A stretch of DNA of 64,000 nucleotides from an uncultured Clostridia bacterium (GTDB lineage: Bacteria > Bacillota > Clostridia > Oscillospirales > CAG-272): the NCBI GenBank assembly GCA_946407735.1, contig CAMJPL010000012.1, positions 1-64,000 on the forward strand, written 5' to 3'. Below the pieces are notes generated by a model. That model was not told the origin of the DNA. It saw nothing but the letters and a program-made list of their open reading frames with translations, and did not search any database. The translations under genes were made by a program, and so were the position numbers. Positions 39,401 through 50,086 of the stretch are shown here, piece by piece; position 1 is the first letter of the stretch; each line of letters begins with the position of its first letter.

Positions 39401-42400
39401 CGGCGGTAAAGTCTGTCACCATCGGGTCGATCAGATATGGATGCCGGATCCAGATCAGCTCTTCCTCAGGGTTTATGCCGTCCGCGACACGGAGGAAGGT
39501 GCCCGATACGGGATCGTACACCTTGCGGGCCCATGTGTTGTAGTTGTTCGAGAGACCGACAAGATCGGTCATCTGATTCGCGCAGCTTACATCCTTCTTG
39601 AAGTAGTAGACGGCGACGCAGTCTTTTTCAGGGACAAGGATCGCGCTTGAGTTGATATATATGTCGTTCGTTACCTCGATGATCTCCCCGCTGAAGGTCT
39701 GCGTCACGCAGTCAAAGACGGTCATATGGATGTCGCTTGACTGGAGGGATGCCTTTGCGCTGTCAAGATTATCCGCAAAATCATCGGCGATGACGGCGTT
39801 GGTCCAGCTGATGTAGATTTTGTCGCCGACGCGCAGCGCGGAGAAGGTGCTGTCAGCTTCACCGTCATTCTCGATTACATCGGAAGCGATGTTGCCGTTG
39901 GCATCCTTTGCCCATGTCCCGTCGGCTTCGCGTATCGCCCAGACCAGCGTGGAGGCGTTGCGGTCATTGCGGTTCTCTGTGCCGGACATATTGCGCAGGA
40001 ACAGAAGCATCGACCTGCCGCTGCCGAGATCTACGATCTCTGGACGTATGAACTCTATCGCGCCGCTAATCAGCGTCGTCTTGGCTGTCGGAAGCAGGGT
40101 GCTCGAGAACTGACCCGACGCGTATTCCCTGCCGTTGTCAAATGCGCACAGCCCGTAGTTTTCGCCTATGCCGTTACTCTGTAGACCGCTTTTTCTGAAA
40201 ACGCCGGTGCTGTATGAAATAGTGCCTATCGTGTAATTGAAGGAGAAGACCAGCAGATCGACTCCGACACCTCCTGAGAAGGTGAGCTTCACGCCGCCGT
40301 TCGGTCCGTCCTTTTCCTCATCTATCCCCGCGTTGACTCTGGCAACGAACGCGAAGTCAAGGATTCCCCTGACGCCAAGGATACCGCAGACGCCGACACC
40401 GGGCTGAAGCTTGACGCCGACACCGAGCTGGAACCACGGCCACTCAATTTTGACCTTTTTGCTCAGAGCATCGGTGTACCCCATCTCCTTAGCGGTGGTT
40501 TCGCCCTTTTCGGTGACGTATCGGCCGTCAAACTGAACCGATAAGGTGCCGGTGATATCAAGATACACCGGTACGCCGAACACCATCCAGTAGAAGGTCT
40601 TCTTCAGATTGGCGCAGACAGAGATGACGTACTGTCCGCCGGAGAAGAAGTGCTCATTCTTCGATGGGTCGAAGTCATATTCAAACTGCAGCAGGATCTT
40701 GATATTGGCGGTAAGCTTGGTCTTGCCCAGCTTATTGAGAGCGTTCTGCTGTTCGTTCTTCATGAATTCGTCACGGAACGCGTTTTTCGTATCGGGATGC
40801 GAGTTGAAGTATTCGACAGCATCCTGATCGGTAGCGCCTTCATGACGCTGCTTATACCATTCGACATACTCGTCCCTGTCCGATCAATCGAGATAATCAA
40901 AGACATTGGAGGTGTTGTCGTTCAGCATATCATTCCAGCTCTTCGACGCGGGCTGGGCCGTTCCGCTCTGATAACTCTTGAGTTTATTCAGAGCAAGCTC
41001 AACGTCCTTCGTGTCAGCGGAAAAAGTGACGATCTGCGCATAGGGGCTGATGCCCTTATTCTTCGCGTCCGCGTATACCGTCTTCCAGCTCAGCTTGCCG
41101 CTGTCGAGATTGCCCGCCATGTCGCTGAGGACGGGCAGATCGCTGTATGGATTCGTGATATCATAATCAAAGTACTGAGACGGCGGATCAACCGCGGGCG
41201 TATAACAGACAAGACCGGTATCCAGACTGGTGTACTCGATCTCCTCCGTGCCGTTCGCCGGAGTGGCCTTCAGCTTCACATAGAAACGGTCTCCGTCCGC
41301 CAGTTCCGCTACGGCCGGCGACGCTTCGTACACGGCGGTCAGCAGCTGATCATCTCCACTGGTCTTTTTCGCTGTGATCGCGGTCTTGATGCCGTTGCGG
41401 GCGACCTTGGTGACGATCAGGTCACTTATATCGGCTCCGTTAAGGACAACGGTGAAGGTCAGCGTCAGCTCATCGCCCTCCATGATGGGAACGGTGTTGT
41501 ACCTGGTTTCCACCGCCGACTTCATATACCTGTAATCCACGCTTGAGACATAGGGACTGTGGTAGGTACGGATCGGCATATCGATCCTTTGAAGGGTATT
41601 CACCGCGCAGTCTTCGGTCAGACGGACATTGTCGTTTTTACCGGTGGATTCATTCGCCCTGAGCTCGTCGAAGGAAGCGGTGCGGCGGAACGATCTGTTG
41701 CCGACAGACCGCAGCGTGTGATAGATCACCTGCTGCATCTCGTTGTTGTCGACCATGACGGAGATCGTGTCGCCCGCCACGGCGCGCAGACCCTCGATAT
41801 GGAAGGTGCCGTCATCCTCGGTAGCGGCGGTATAGCGCCGCGCGGAAGAGACAAGGCTGCCGCCGGTGTTATAGATACGCTGGACCGCTCCGCCCGCCGA
41901 TACCGACGCCTGCATGGTCGGGGAAAGATTCAGCTCCTCCGACTGAGGCCGCAGGGAATAGGCGCTGTAAAACGCTTCGCCGTCAAGGATAAAGTATTCG
42001 TAATATTCGGGGGCTACCTGTTCCGCCGTGATCCGGATCACGTTTTCTTCGGCGTTGTTGGCGGCGATAAAGTCCGCGGCGAAGCCGTTTACCCTCTGTC
42101 CCGTGCCGCTGACGGTGATAACGGGACGCCATGAACCGTCGTTTGCCTCGGTGGAATCCAGGATCACGCTGTAGCCGCGCCTGGTCACCGGCGTGTAGCG
42201 GCCGAGCAGATCCGTTCCCTTCTCATCGGTGATGAGGACATTCTCCCCTTCGCGGACCGTGCCCGCGAGCTGACTCTGGGGGATAAGGTTCCTTACCGAG
42301 AAATACCTCGCGGCAATCTCATCCAGAATGATCCCTATATAGTTCTGGCTGTCCGTAAAGTGACCGCGCACTTCGTTTGTCGCATAGACGATGGTGCAGC

Positions 42401-44206
42401 CGGGCACCTCGTTCGGTCTGACATCGCGGGTACCGGACGTGTTCTTCTCCACGGCGGTGTCGCCGGGATTGATCTTCTGGTCATGGGTATACTGCGTGAA
42501 ATACACCCCGCCCACCGGAGTGGTCATACTGAGATTCAGCACGTCGCCAACATGGAACTCACCCGGGCAGACATCATCGACGCGGTAGGCTTCCGCTGCG
42601 CTCTCAGATGAGAAGAAAGCGACGTAGTCGATCAGGATCTGATCGCCCTCCCTCATCGCGCCGTCGCCCGACTTCCACATCAGGTCGATGCGAAGCCAGT
42701 TCGCCTTTCCTGTCCAGTAGGAAGATGTAAGCCTCGCGGACTTGATCGCATTTGCGGTCCTGATATTCTCTTCCGGAAGGCAGATCGCCGGACCCATCCT
42801 TCGTGATGGAGTACATGGTCCCGCTTTTGGAGGCGATGTACTTGCCGATCGGGCTCTTCTCGAACATGATGGTGCCGATGTTCGGATTGGAGGGATCATT
42901 GTATTCTATCTTAACGTCTCCGTAGTGATTCAGGTTGATCTGAGACGGATATTTATCCATCAGCGAGCCGCTCTGAAAGTCGTCGAGATAGGCATCGTTC
43001 ACGCGGCGCTCCGGCTGCTCCTTTGAAACGTATCCGGCAGGCACGGTTACGACGGCGGACATATCATCGCCCGCAACGGCGCCTTTCAGATCATAGAGCT
43101 CAACGAGGAAACGTGTATCGTATTCCTCTCCCTTTACCGGGATTACCGTGACCGCTTCGGTCTGATAGGGCTGGAATGCGAGCTCGATGTCGGTCTCCTC
43201 AAACACATCCGCGCCTTCGATCGTCACGGAGCGCAGTCTTGCCGTAACAAATGAATAGACCGCTCCTTCACGCTACGCCGTGACCGTGACAAAACCGTCT
43301 GACGCGGTATATTCGCCGGCGGAGAAACTCAGAACGGAGTGAATGACCGGCTCGTCGTCATCTATGATGAAGCTGACCGAAGAAGCCGCTTCGATGATGG
43401 CGGTATGATCGTCCGACGCGGACAAAAGGAAGTTAAAGATCTCCTCGCCCTCGCTCTCACTGTCCTCAAGGATCCGGAAGGTGAGGGCCCGCTCGGATTC
43501 GCCCGGCGCGAACGTCACGGAGGTCCGGGAGCTGATCTCCAGATAGTCCGCGATGTCGATGTTCATCTCGCCGAGGAAGTCCGCCGCGAGGGAGGTAAAC
43601 TCGCTGTTGGCGGTCTCTCTCACCGGCATGCCGCTCTGCAGAGCCTTCATTTCGGCCAAAGAGAGATCATCCGGATCGATGTCTTCTTCGGCAGTATTAT
43701 CCGCAGCCTCCGCGTCCTCTGACGCTTCCCGCGTGCTGTTCTCGATGAGGATCCGGATGCTTTCAAGCGCTTCCTGCGCCTGAAGACGGTTGGTCTCATC
43801 CCCTGATCTTTCGAGGATGGTGCCTTCCGTCTCAAAGACTTCGGTCTCCGCAAGAGAGTCATGAATGACGTAATCCATGCCGTACACGGCGGACACGTCA
43901 ACAGTGCTGACATACAGCTCGGAGCCGATGCTGAGATCGCCCGAGCGGCGGATGGTCAGAGTATAGAGTCCTTTTTCCGGCAGCGCCGAAGACGTTCGAA
44001 AGCGCTTCGAGGGACAGCGTTTCCACATTGTTCGCTTCCTCGCCCTGCCTCGACAGGATATAGTCCGACATCTCGTCAACGCTCGCTCCGCAGTCGTGAT
44101 TTTTCAGAAAATCAGCAGCCTTGTTCTCCGCGACCGCATCGGCAAAGCTCCTGCAGAGCTCTTCATCAGACCGGATCTCTTCGTACAGTTCCCTTATTGT
44201 TTTCAT
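36409..44206 (-). pseudogene. Decayed giant S-layer-type protein: Nif11-like leader segment, Calx-beta, Big_2-like and C-terminal SLH repeats
   Basis: Successive ORFs 44206-43898, 44079-43273, 43227-42604, 42899-40884, 40763-38571, 38493-36844, 36854-36639, 36726-36409 continue one protein through five frameshifts and two in-frame stops (TAG 43273-43275, TGA 40884-40886). Confidence 0.85.
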
Positions 44207-44262
44207 CTGCCGCTTCCTTTCCCATTATCGTGCTGTAACATGCATTGTATGTGATCTCAGGC

Positions 44263-44940
44263 TCATAGACCGCCCAGTTCTCTATTTTGTACTTTTTCTC
44301 TCAGACTTATGAGTTCCCGTATACATTCCTTTGAAAGCTCCGGGAGCCTTGTCACGGCGTTCTTTCTCGCATCAGTCGCTCCGTCGGGCGTCAGCATCAC
44401 GGCAAGCAGTCTTCCGCGCATACGCCCGATCTGCGCCGGGACACAGCTCTCCGGATCATGGCTCTCGATGCAGGCTTTGCACACCTTGATCCGGATGGCG
44501 GAAAGGAGGAGATCCTCTCCGGCCTCATTTGTCCTGAACGCGAGCTCCGCCAGACAGTTTTCAACGTAGTCCGCCTGCCTGCGCCCTTCTTCCAGAGCTT
44601 TGGCGATCGCCTCGGTCCGCGGCGCGCCGCCGAGCCCCTCTGACAGGAATAAGCGCAGCTCCTCCGCACTTTTCCCGGCGGGATCGATACGCGATTTCTC
44701 CTCGCCGCCACTGAACACGAGCCAGATGGGCGAGCCGTCCACCGACAAGGCATCGGTGAACCAATGATCCCCGGTGTCCTCGATACATGCGGTATGATAC
44801 CCGTCCGCCTCATCATCGATCAGCCTTAGAAGCGGGGTTACGGAGGCACATGGCACGCATCACTTCTGCATATAGGCGAGAAGGAGAGTCCCCGCCCTCA
44901 ATGCCTCGGTCAGCTCTTCCGGTGAATGGATTTCTGTCAT
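44263..44940 (-). pseudogene. Thioredoxin-like protein interrupted by in-frame TGA at codon 27 (WCxPC Trp position)
   Basis: MTEIHSPEELTEALRAGTLLLAYMQK[TGA]CVPCASVTPLLRLIDDE...SPIWLVFSGGEEKSRIDPAGKSAEELRLFLSEGL; TGA at 44860-44862; SD-like aaggatg and 13-nt gap after nifS-like stop. Confidence 0.8.
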
Positions 44941-44953
44941 AATATCGTCATCC

Positions 44954-46084
44954 TTACAGTGATCGCATGGCGGCGACGGCTTCCTTCAGAGCGGCGGCGG
45001 CGCTGTCAAGCTCCTCACGCGTGGTCTCGCCAGACAGCGAGATACGGATCGTGCCGTCTGCCTCCGCGCGCGAAAGCCCGACAGATGTCAGGACATGGGA
45101 GGGCTCCCTTGAAGCCGCGCTGCAGGCCGCTCCCGTTGATACGCATATCCCCGCACGGTCCATCAGCATCATCAGCTCCGCCCCGCTGATCGCTGAGAAG
45201 GTCAGGCTGACGATTCCCGGCAGCCGCTTTGTCGGATGTCCGTTCAGCCTGACGCCCAGACTCTGTTCGAGAACACTCGCGATAAAAGCGTCCCGCAGGG
45301 CAGAGATCCGCTCCGATCCGCCATTCATGGATAACATCGCCGCTTCCGCCGCCGCGCCGAACCCGACTATGCCGGCGGTATTTGACGTTCCGGCGCGCAG
45401 TCCGTTCTCCTGACTTCCGCCGAAGAGAAGCGGGGTGAGCTTAAGTCCCCTGCGGATATAGAGAAGCCCCGCGCCTTTCGGGCCATGCAGCTTGTGTGCG
45501 CTCGCCGACAGAAGGTCGATGAACATCTCATCCGCGTTCAGCGGTATATGCCCGTAAGCCTGTACCGCGTCCGTATGGAAAAGAACGCCCCGTGAACGGC
45601 ATATCTTGCCGATTTCACGGATGGGCTGTACCGTCCCGATCTCGTTTGACGCGGTCATGACCGAGACCAGAGCGGTATCCTCCATCAAAGCCTGCCTTAC
45701 AGCTTCCGGGGAGACCATCCCGTAACGGTCAACGTCAAGATACGTTACGTCGGCGCCCATGCTCTTGAGAAATTCACAGCATCGCAGCACGGCACGGTGC
45801 TCGATCTTTGTCGTTATGACGCGGCGTTTTCCGGTCAGCAGCAGAGATGAACGGAGCGCCCAGTTGTCCGCCTCGCTTCCGCTCCCGGTAAAAACGATCT
45901 CCTCCGGGGAGGCAGAGAGAAGCGCCGCGCACTGCTCCCTTGCCTTCTCAACAGCCTGACCCGCGCGGCGGGCAAACCGATATCCCGCCGCAGGATTTGC
46001 ATAATCGGAAGTCAGAAAAGGCATCATAGCCGACAAAACCGGCTCGGTCAGACGCGTGGTCGCCGCGTTGTCAAGGTAGATCAT
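44954..46084 (-). CDS. Cysteine desulfurase (NifS/IscS family)
   Basis: MIYLDNAATTRL, HTDAVQAYGHIP, SASAHKLHGPKGAGLLYIRRG (PLP Lys), STGAACSA active Cys loop. Confidence 0.95.
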   Translation of the reverse strand: MIYLDNAATTRLTEPVLSAMMPFLTSDYANPAAGYRFARRAGQAVEKAREQCAALLSASPEEIVFTGSGSEADNWALRSSLLLTGKRRVITTKIEHRAVLRCCEFLKSMGADVTYLDVDRYGMVSPEAVRQALMEDTALVSVMTASNEIGTVQPIREIGKICRSRGVLFHTDAVQAYGHIPLNADEMFIDLLSASAHKLHGPKGAGLLYIRRGLKLTPLLFGGSQENGLRAGTSNTAGIVGFGAAAEAAMLSMNGGSERISALRDAFIASVLEQSLGVRLNGHPTKRLPGIVSLTFSAISGAELMMLMDRAGICVSTGAACSAASREPSHVLTSVGLSRAEADGTIRISLSGETTREELDSAAAALKEAVAAMRSL

Positions 46085-46458
46085 CAGATAATTCTTCCGC
46101 CCGGGTTTTCGGCCTCATGTAAGCTTCTCTCCGGCTGTGCCGCCGGATAGAACGTTATTTCATGCAATCCTGTTTATACCCGATAATCCCAATATCCAAA
46201 AACGCTTCTTCTCAGTACGCGGCAACAGCAGGGAGGCGCAGATGGAGAAGAAGCTCATTTATCAGAAATATAATTCAATAGTATTATACACGATTTATTA
46301 TAATTTGTCGAGGGGTGTAAAAAAAATATGAATGGCGACGTGAGTAAATACGATTTCCTAGTGAATATTTACATGAGAAAAACTGGCGGAAATCACAGCG
46401 TGAATTGGCTTTGATCCCTAATCCTGCGGCGCATAGGAGCAACATCATATTTATTTCA

Positions 46459-46487
46459 TTGACAGAATATCATAAATGTGATATAAT
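46459..46487 (+). promoter_or_regulatory. Sigma-70-type promoter
   Basis: TTGACA (46459) - 17 nt - TATAAT (46482). Confidence 0.85.
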
Positions 46488-46609
46488 ATCGGCGTAATGA
46501 CTGACAGAAATACCCATTTTCATCTGGCAATTCAGTTTTCTTTGATGACAATAATGGAGAAAACAATCAGAACGACCGAAAAACTGATAACAGGAAAACC
46601 AAAACCAAT

Positions 46610-48085
46610 ATGAATACTCCGGATCTCAGAAACAAACTCAAGGATTATATCGACACATTCAATGCCGATGACGATGAACTGTACAGTCAGGAAATCCCGG
46701 ATTCATCGGCCTATGACTTTCTGTCCGACCGGATCCCGCTTCTCGACTGCCCTGACAAAAACATAGAGAAGACTTACTATTTCAGGTGGTGGACTCTGCG
46801 CAAGCATTGGAAGAATACGCCGGAAGGCCATATTCTCACAGAATTTCTCCCGCCCGTAGGCTGGTCCGGACCGTATAACTCCATCAACTGCCCCGCGGGT
46901 CATCATATCCGGGAGGCAAGGTGGATGGATGATCCGCACGGATGGCTGAAGGAATATATATCGTTCTGGATGGAAAGAAAGGGACGGACTATGGCTTACA
47001 GCACATGGTACGCTTCCGCCGTCGAAGATTATCTCTCTCTTCATCCCGATCCCGCTTTTGAAGAATACTGTCTCGACCGTCTGATTGATATTTACCTTGA
47101 GCGGGAAAGAATCAGCGGGCACAACAGCGGATTGTTCTGGTCGGAAGACGGATGGGACGGGGGAGAGATGTCCATCAGCGGGTCGGGGCTTCGTCCCACC
47201 ATGAATTCATACATGTACGGCGAAGCCGCGGCGATCTCACGCATGTCGGCCCGCAGAGGAAGGATCGAAGACTCCCGCGTCTTCGCGCGGAAAGCCGAAA
47301 CGATAAAGCGCAAGATGGATTCCCTTCTCTGGGACGGCGATTTCTATAAGGTCCTGCCGTGTTCAAGAGACGACGTTTTCCCGGATGACAGACGTCCCGC
47401 CGTAAACCCGGACAACGACGTCCGTGAAGAACTCGGGTACATCCCATGGTATTTCGATATCCCCGGAGCGGATAAATCCGCCGCGTTCGCTTATCTCACC
47501 GATGAAAACGGCTTTGCCGCGCCGTACGGCATAACTACGGCTGAGCGCAGTCATCCGAGGTTCATGTTCAAGCATCCCCATGAATGTCTCTGGAATGGTC
47601 CTGTCTGGCCGTTCGCCACGTCTCAGACTCTCACTGCGGCAGCGAAACACCTGAGAAGACACGGAGAAGCTTTTATAACAAAATCGGATTATTATAATCT
47701 CCTCTCTCAGTTTGCACGGTCGCACAGGCTCATTGACGAAAACGGGAAAGAGCATATGTGGATCGACGAGGATATGGATCCCTTCACCGGCGAATGGATC
47801 TCGAGAAACGAGCTCAAAGCCGATAACTGGAATCCCGGCAGAGGCGGAAAGGAACGCGGAAAAGATTATAATCATTCCACATTCTGTGATCTCGTCCTGT
47901 CCGGTCTTCTCGGCATAAATATCCGTTACGGGAGTTTGATCATCGACCCGATAATACCTGACGAATGGGATTATTTCTGCGTGTCGAATCTGCTGGACAA
48001 AAAATATACCGTCATTTATGAGAGGAACGGCGATCATTACGGTCTCGGATCGGGCATCAGGATTTTTGCCGGATCCCGGTCATAA
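46610..48085 (+). CDS. MGH1-like/GH63-type six-hairpin glycosidase
   Basis: SGHNSGLFWSEDGWDGGEMSISGSGLRPTMNSYMYGEAAAISRM; HECLWNGPVWPFATSQTL. Confidence 0.7.
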   Translation: MNTPDLRNKLKDYIDTFNADDDELYSQEIPDSSAYDFLSDRIPLLDCPDKNIEKTYYFRWWTLRKHWKNTPEGHILTEFLPPVGWSGPYNSINCPAGHHIREARWMDDPHGWLKEYISFWMERKGRTMAYSTWYASAVEDYLSLHPDPAFEEYCLDRLIDIYLERERISGHNSGLFWSEDGWDGGEMSISGSGLRPTMNSYMYGEAAAISRMSARRGRIEDSRVFARKAETIKRKMDSLLWDGDFYKVLPCSRDDVFPDDRRPAVNPDNDVREELGYIPWYFDIPGADKSAAFAYLTDENGFAAPYGITTAERSHPRFMFKHPHECLWNGPVWPFATSQTLTAAAKHLRRHGEAFITKSDYYNLLSQFARSHRLIDENGKEHMWIDEDMDPFTGEWISRNELKADNWNPGRGGKERGKDYNHSTFCDLVLSGLLGINIRYGSLIIDPIIPDEWDYFCVSNLLDKKYTVIYERNGDHYGLGSGIRIFAGSRS

Positions 48086-48158
48086 ATCTGCCGCATCGTA
48101 AAGTCTTAAATTATCCGATATGTTCGTTATTACAGCAAATGGTTATAAAGGAGCAAAG

Positions 48159-48578
48159 ATGAGCAAAAAGACAGGGATCGCCGCCATTATTATCGCCGCT
48201 GTCGCCCTTTGTATGGCAGCCGTGAACCTGATCATGACGATCAACATTTCCAAACCGGAAGCAAAGGACATCCAGTATGTCATGTACGTCGGTACAAATG
48301 ACAAGGACACCAATGAACCGGTCTACACATCTGATGAAGCCAGAGAGAAAGCCGAAGAGATCCTTCTCCGCAATTTCGGAGGCTATACGATCCAGGAAGC
48401 GTCCGGCGGATGGATCGACGGCTCTGAAATATACCGTGAATATACGCTTGTGATCTATCTCAGCGACACAGACATCATGAAAGTTCACGCCGCGGCCGAT
48501 GAAATGATATCGACGTTCAATCAGAGCTCGGTGCTTATTCAGGCCAATGAAACAACAACGGAGTTCTATGCCGGATAA
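48159..48578 (+). CDS. Membrane-anchored DUF3574-like protein
   Basis: N-terminal TM then NFGGYTIQEASGGWIDGSEIYREYTLVIYL pattern; start at MSKKTG after aaaggagc. Confidence 0.55.
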   Translation: MSKKTGIAAIIIAAVALCMAAVNLIMTINISKPEAKDIQYVMYVGTNDKDTNEPVYTSDEAREKAEEILLRNFGGYTIQEASGGWIDGSEIYREYTLVIYLSDTDIMKVHAAADEMISTFNQSSVLIQANETTTEFYAG

Positions 48579-48659
48579 AAGCGCGGCTGTAAGCAACGCG
48601 CGGTCTTGACTCGGTCATATAATTAATAATACGTAATCCACCATTGACATAACAACACC

Positions 48660-49904
48660 ATGATAAGACTCAGAATTGCCGCCGCGGCAGCTGCTCTCGC
48701 CGCGGCAGCCGCGATATTTTCATACGCAGACGATCTGCCGTTCACCGATGTCTCGGACAGCGACTGGTTTTACGACGACGTTGCGAGAGCATATGAGAGC
48801 GGGCTCATATCCGGGGTGAGCGAGACGCTTTTCGCCCCCGACCAGCCGCTTACATATGCCGAAGCTGCGAAGCTCGCCGCCGCCATGCATTTCTCCGAAA
48901 GGTACGGCGGACAGATATCCGTCTTTCAGGACGGCGGGAAATGGTATGAGCCGTACGTCCAGTACTGCTCGGAGAACGGCATCATTTCCGGCGCCGACGG
49001 ATATGACTGGGAAGCTCCCGCGACGAGAGCCGGATATATGTCGATCTTCGCCAATGCCCTGCCGGACGAGCTCATGCCGCCGATAAACGATATTCCCGAC
49101 GGCTCGATTCCTGACGTCGACTCGTTTTCAGCCGAAGCCGGGGGGATATATAAGCTCTACCGAGCCGGGATAGTTCAGGGCACCGGAGCCGATCACAGAT
49201 GCGAGCCCGACAGCGGGATCCGCCGCTGCGAGGTCGCGGCTATACTGACGAGGATGATCGACAGCTCGTCGAGGATCGGATTCACGATGGATATCGAAAA
49301 GCAGAAGCTCATCCCGGACGAGCCGGAGCCGGCGCAGCCCGAAACCTTACAGCAGCAGGGCGAGCATAAGATCGAAGTCATCGGCGGCGTGACATACATA
49401 GACGGCATCCTGATAGTGAACAAGACCTATTCCCTGCCGTTCGACTACGGTCCCGGCGGGCTGACGAAGGAATGCAGCGACGCCTTCGCCTCCCTGCAGC
49501 GGGGAGCGGCGGCTCAGGGGCTGAACATATACGCCGTCTCAGGTTACAGGTCATACGAATATCAGAAGGGGCTGTACGCGAGATACGCCGCCCGGGACGG
49601 CTACGCCGCCGCCGACAGGTATTCGGCGCGCGCCGGACATTCCGAGCATCAGACGGGGCTCGCCATCGACTGCAACAGCGTTTACCAGAGCTTCGCCGAC
49701 ACGGCAGAAGGAAAATGGCTCGCGGCGCACTGCCATGAGTACGGCTTCATTCTGCGTTATCCCAAGGGCAAGGAAAGCGTGACCGGATATATGTACGAGC
49801 CGTGGCATATCCGCTATCTCGGTGAGGATAACGCGAAAAAGGTCGCCGAAAGCGGCCTCACGCTCGAGGAATATTTCGGGGTAACGTCCGAGTACGCAGA
49901 CTGA
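48660..49904 (+). CDS. SLH-domain D-alanyl-D-alanine carboxypeptidase (VanY/M15-type)
   Basis: SLH repeats (FTDVSDSDWFYDDVARAYESGLISGVSETLFAPDQPLTYAE) then YAVSGYRSYEYQKGLY, SARAGHSEHQTGLAIDC, EPWHIRYLG. Confidence 0.9.
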   Translation: MIRLRIAAAAAALAAAAAIFSYADDLPFTDVSDSDWFYDDVARAYESGLISGVSETLFAPDQPLTYAEAAKLAAAMHFSERYGGQISVFQDGGKWYEPYVQYCSENGIISGADGYDWEAPATRAGYMSIFANALPDELMPPINDIPDGSIPDVDSFSAEAGGIYKLYRAGIVQGTGADHRCEPDSGIRRCEVAAILTRMIDSSSRIGFTMDIEKQKLIPDEPEPAQPETLQQQGEHKIEVIGGVTYIDGILIVNKTYSLPFDYGPGGLTKECSDAFASLQRGAAAQGLNIYAVSGYRSYEYQKGLYARYAARDGYAAADRYSARAGHSEHQTGLAIDCNSVYQSFADTAEGKWLAAHCHEYGFILRYPKGKESVTGYMYEPWHIRYLGEDNAKKVAESGLTLEEYFGVTSEYAD

Positions 49905-49935
49905 CGGACATCTGAGGATTTAAAACGAACAAAAA

Positions 49936-49961
49936 ATCCCGCGGGACTATGCCCGCGGGAT
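49936..49961 (+). terminator. Terminator-like hairpin
   Basis: atcccgcggg-actatg-cccgcgggat preceded by A6 tract; between convergent genes. Confidence 0.65.
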
Positions 49962-49980
49962 ATGATTATGATAGAATCTA

Positions 49981-50086
49981 CGCAACGCTGATCGATCAAT
50001 TCGTTGCTATCGGTCTGTCGCAAAGCGCTGCGCCGCAACGCTGATCGATCAATTCGTTGCTATCGGTCTGTCACAAAGCGCTGCGC
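49981..50086. repeat. 53-bp tandem duplication covering the 3' end of the M42 peptidase gene
   Basis: cgcaacgctgatcgatcaattcgttgctatcggtctgtc(g/a)caaagcgctgcgc at 49981-50033 and 50034-50086, one mismatch. Confidence 0.95.

Noticed and set aside
40884-40886. Alternative genetic code (TGA = Trp) explaining the in-frame TGAs
   Set aside because: Many intact genes in the window end in TGA, and the same locus also has a TAG and several frameshifts, so recoding alone cannot explain it.
43972-43985. Programmed ribosomal frameshift at the A5 tract after the Nif11-like leader
   Set aside because: Possible in isolation, but at least six other lesions follow in the same gene, so decay is more likely.
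44860-44862. Selenocysteine at the TGA before CVPC
   Set aside because: Sec normally replaces a redox Cys, not the Trp preceding CxxC; no convincing SECIS-like stem-loop seen just downstream. Nonsense change TGG to TGA is simpler.
46137-46331. 64-aa plus-strand ORF upstream of the MGH1-like gene
   Set aside because: Short, low-complexity end, no RBS or domain; probably non-coding intergenic sequence.
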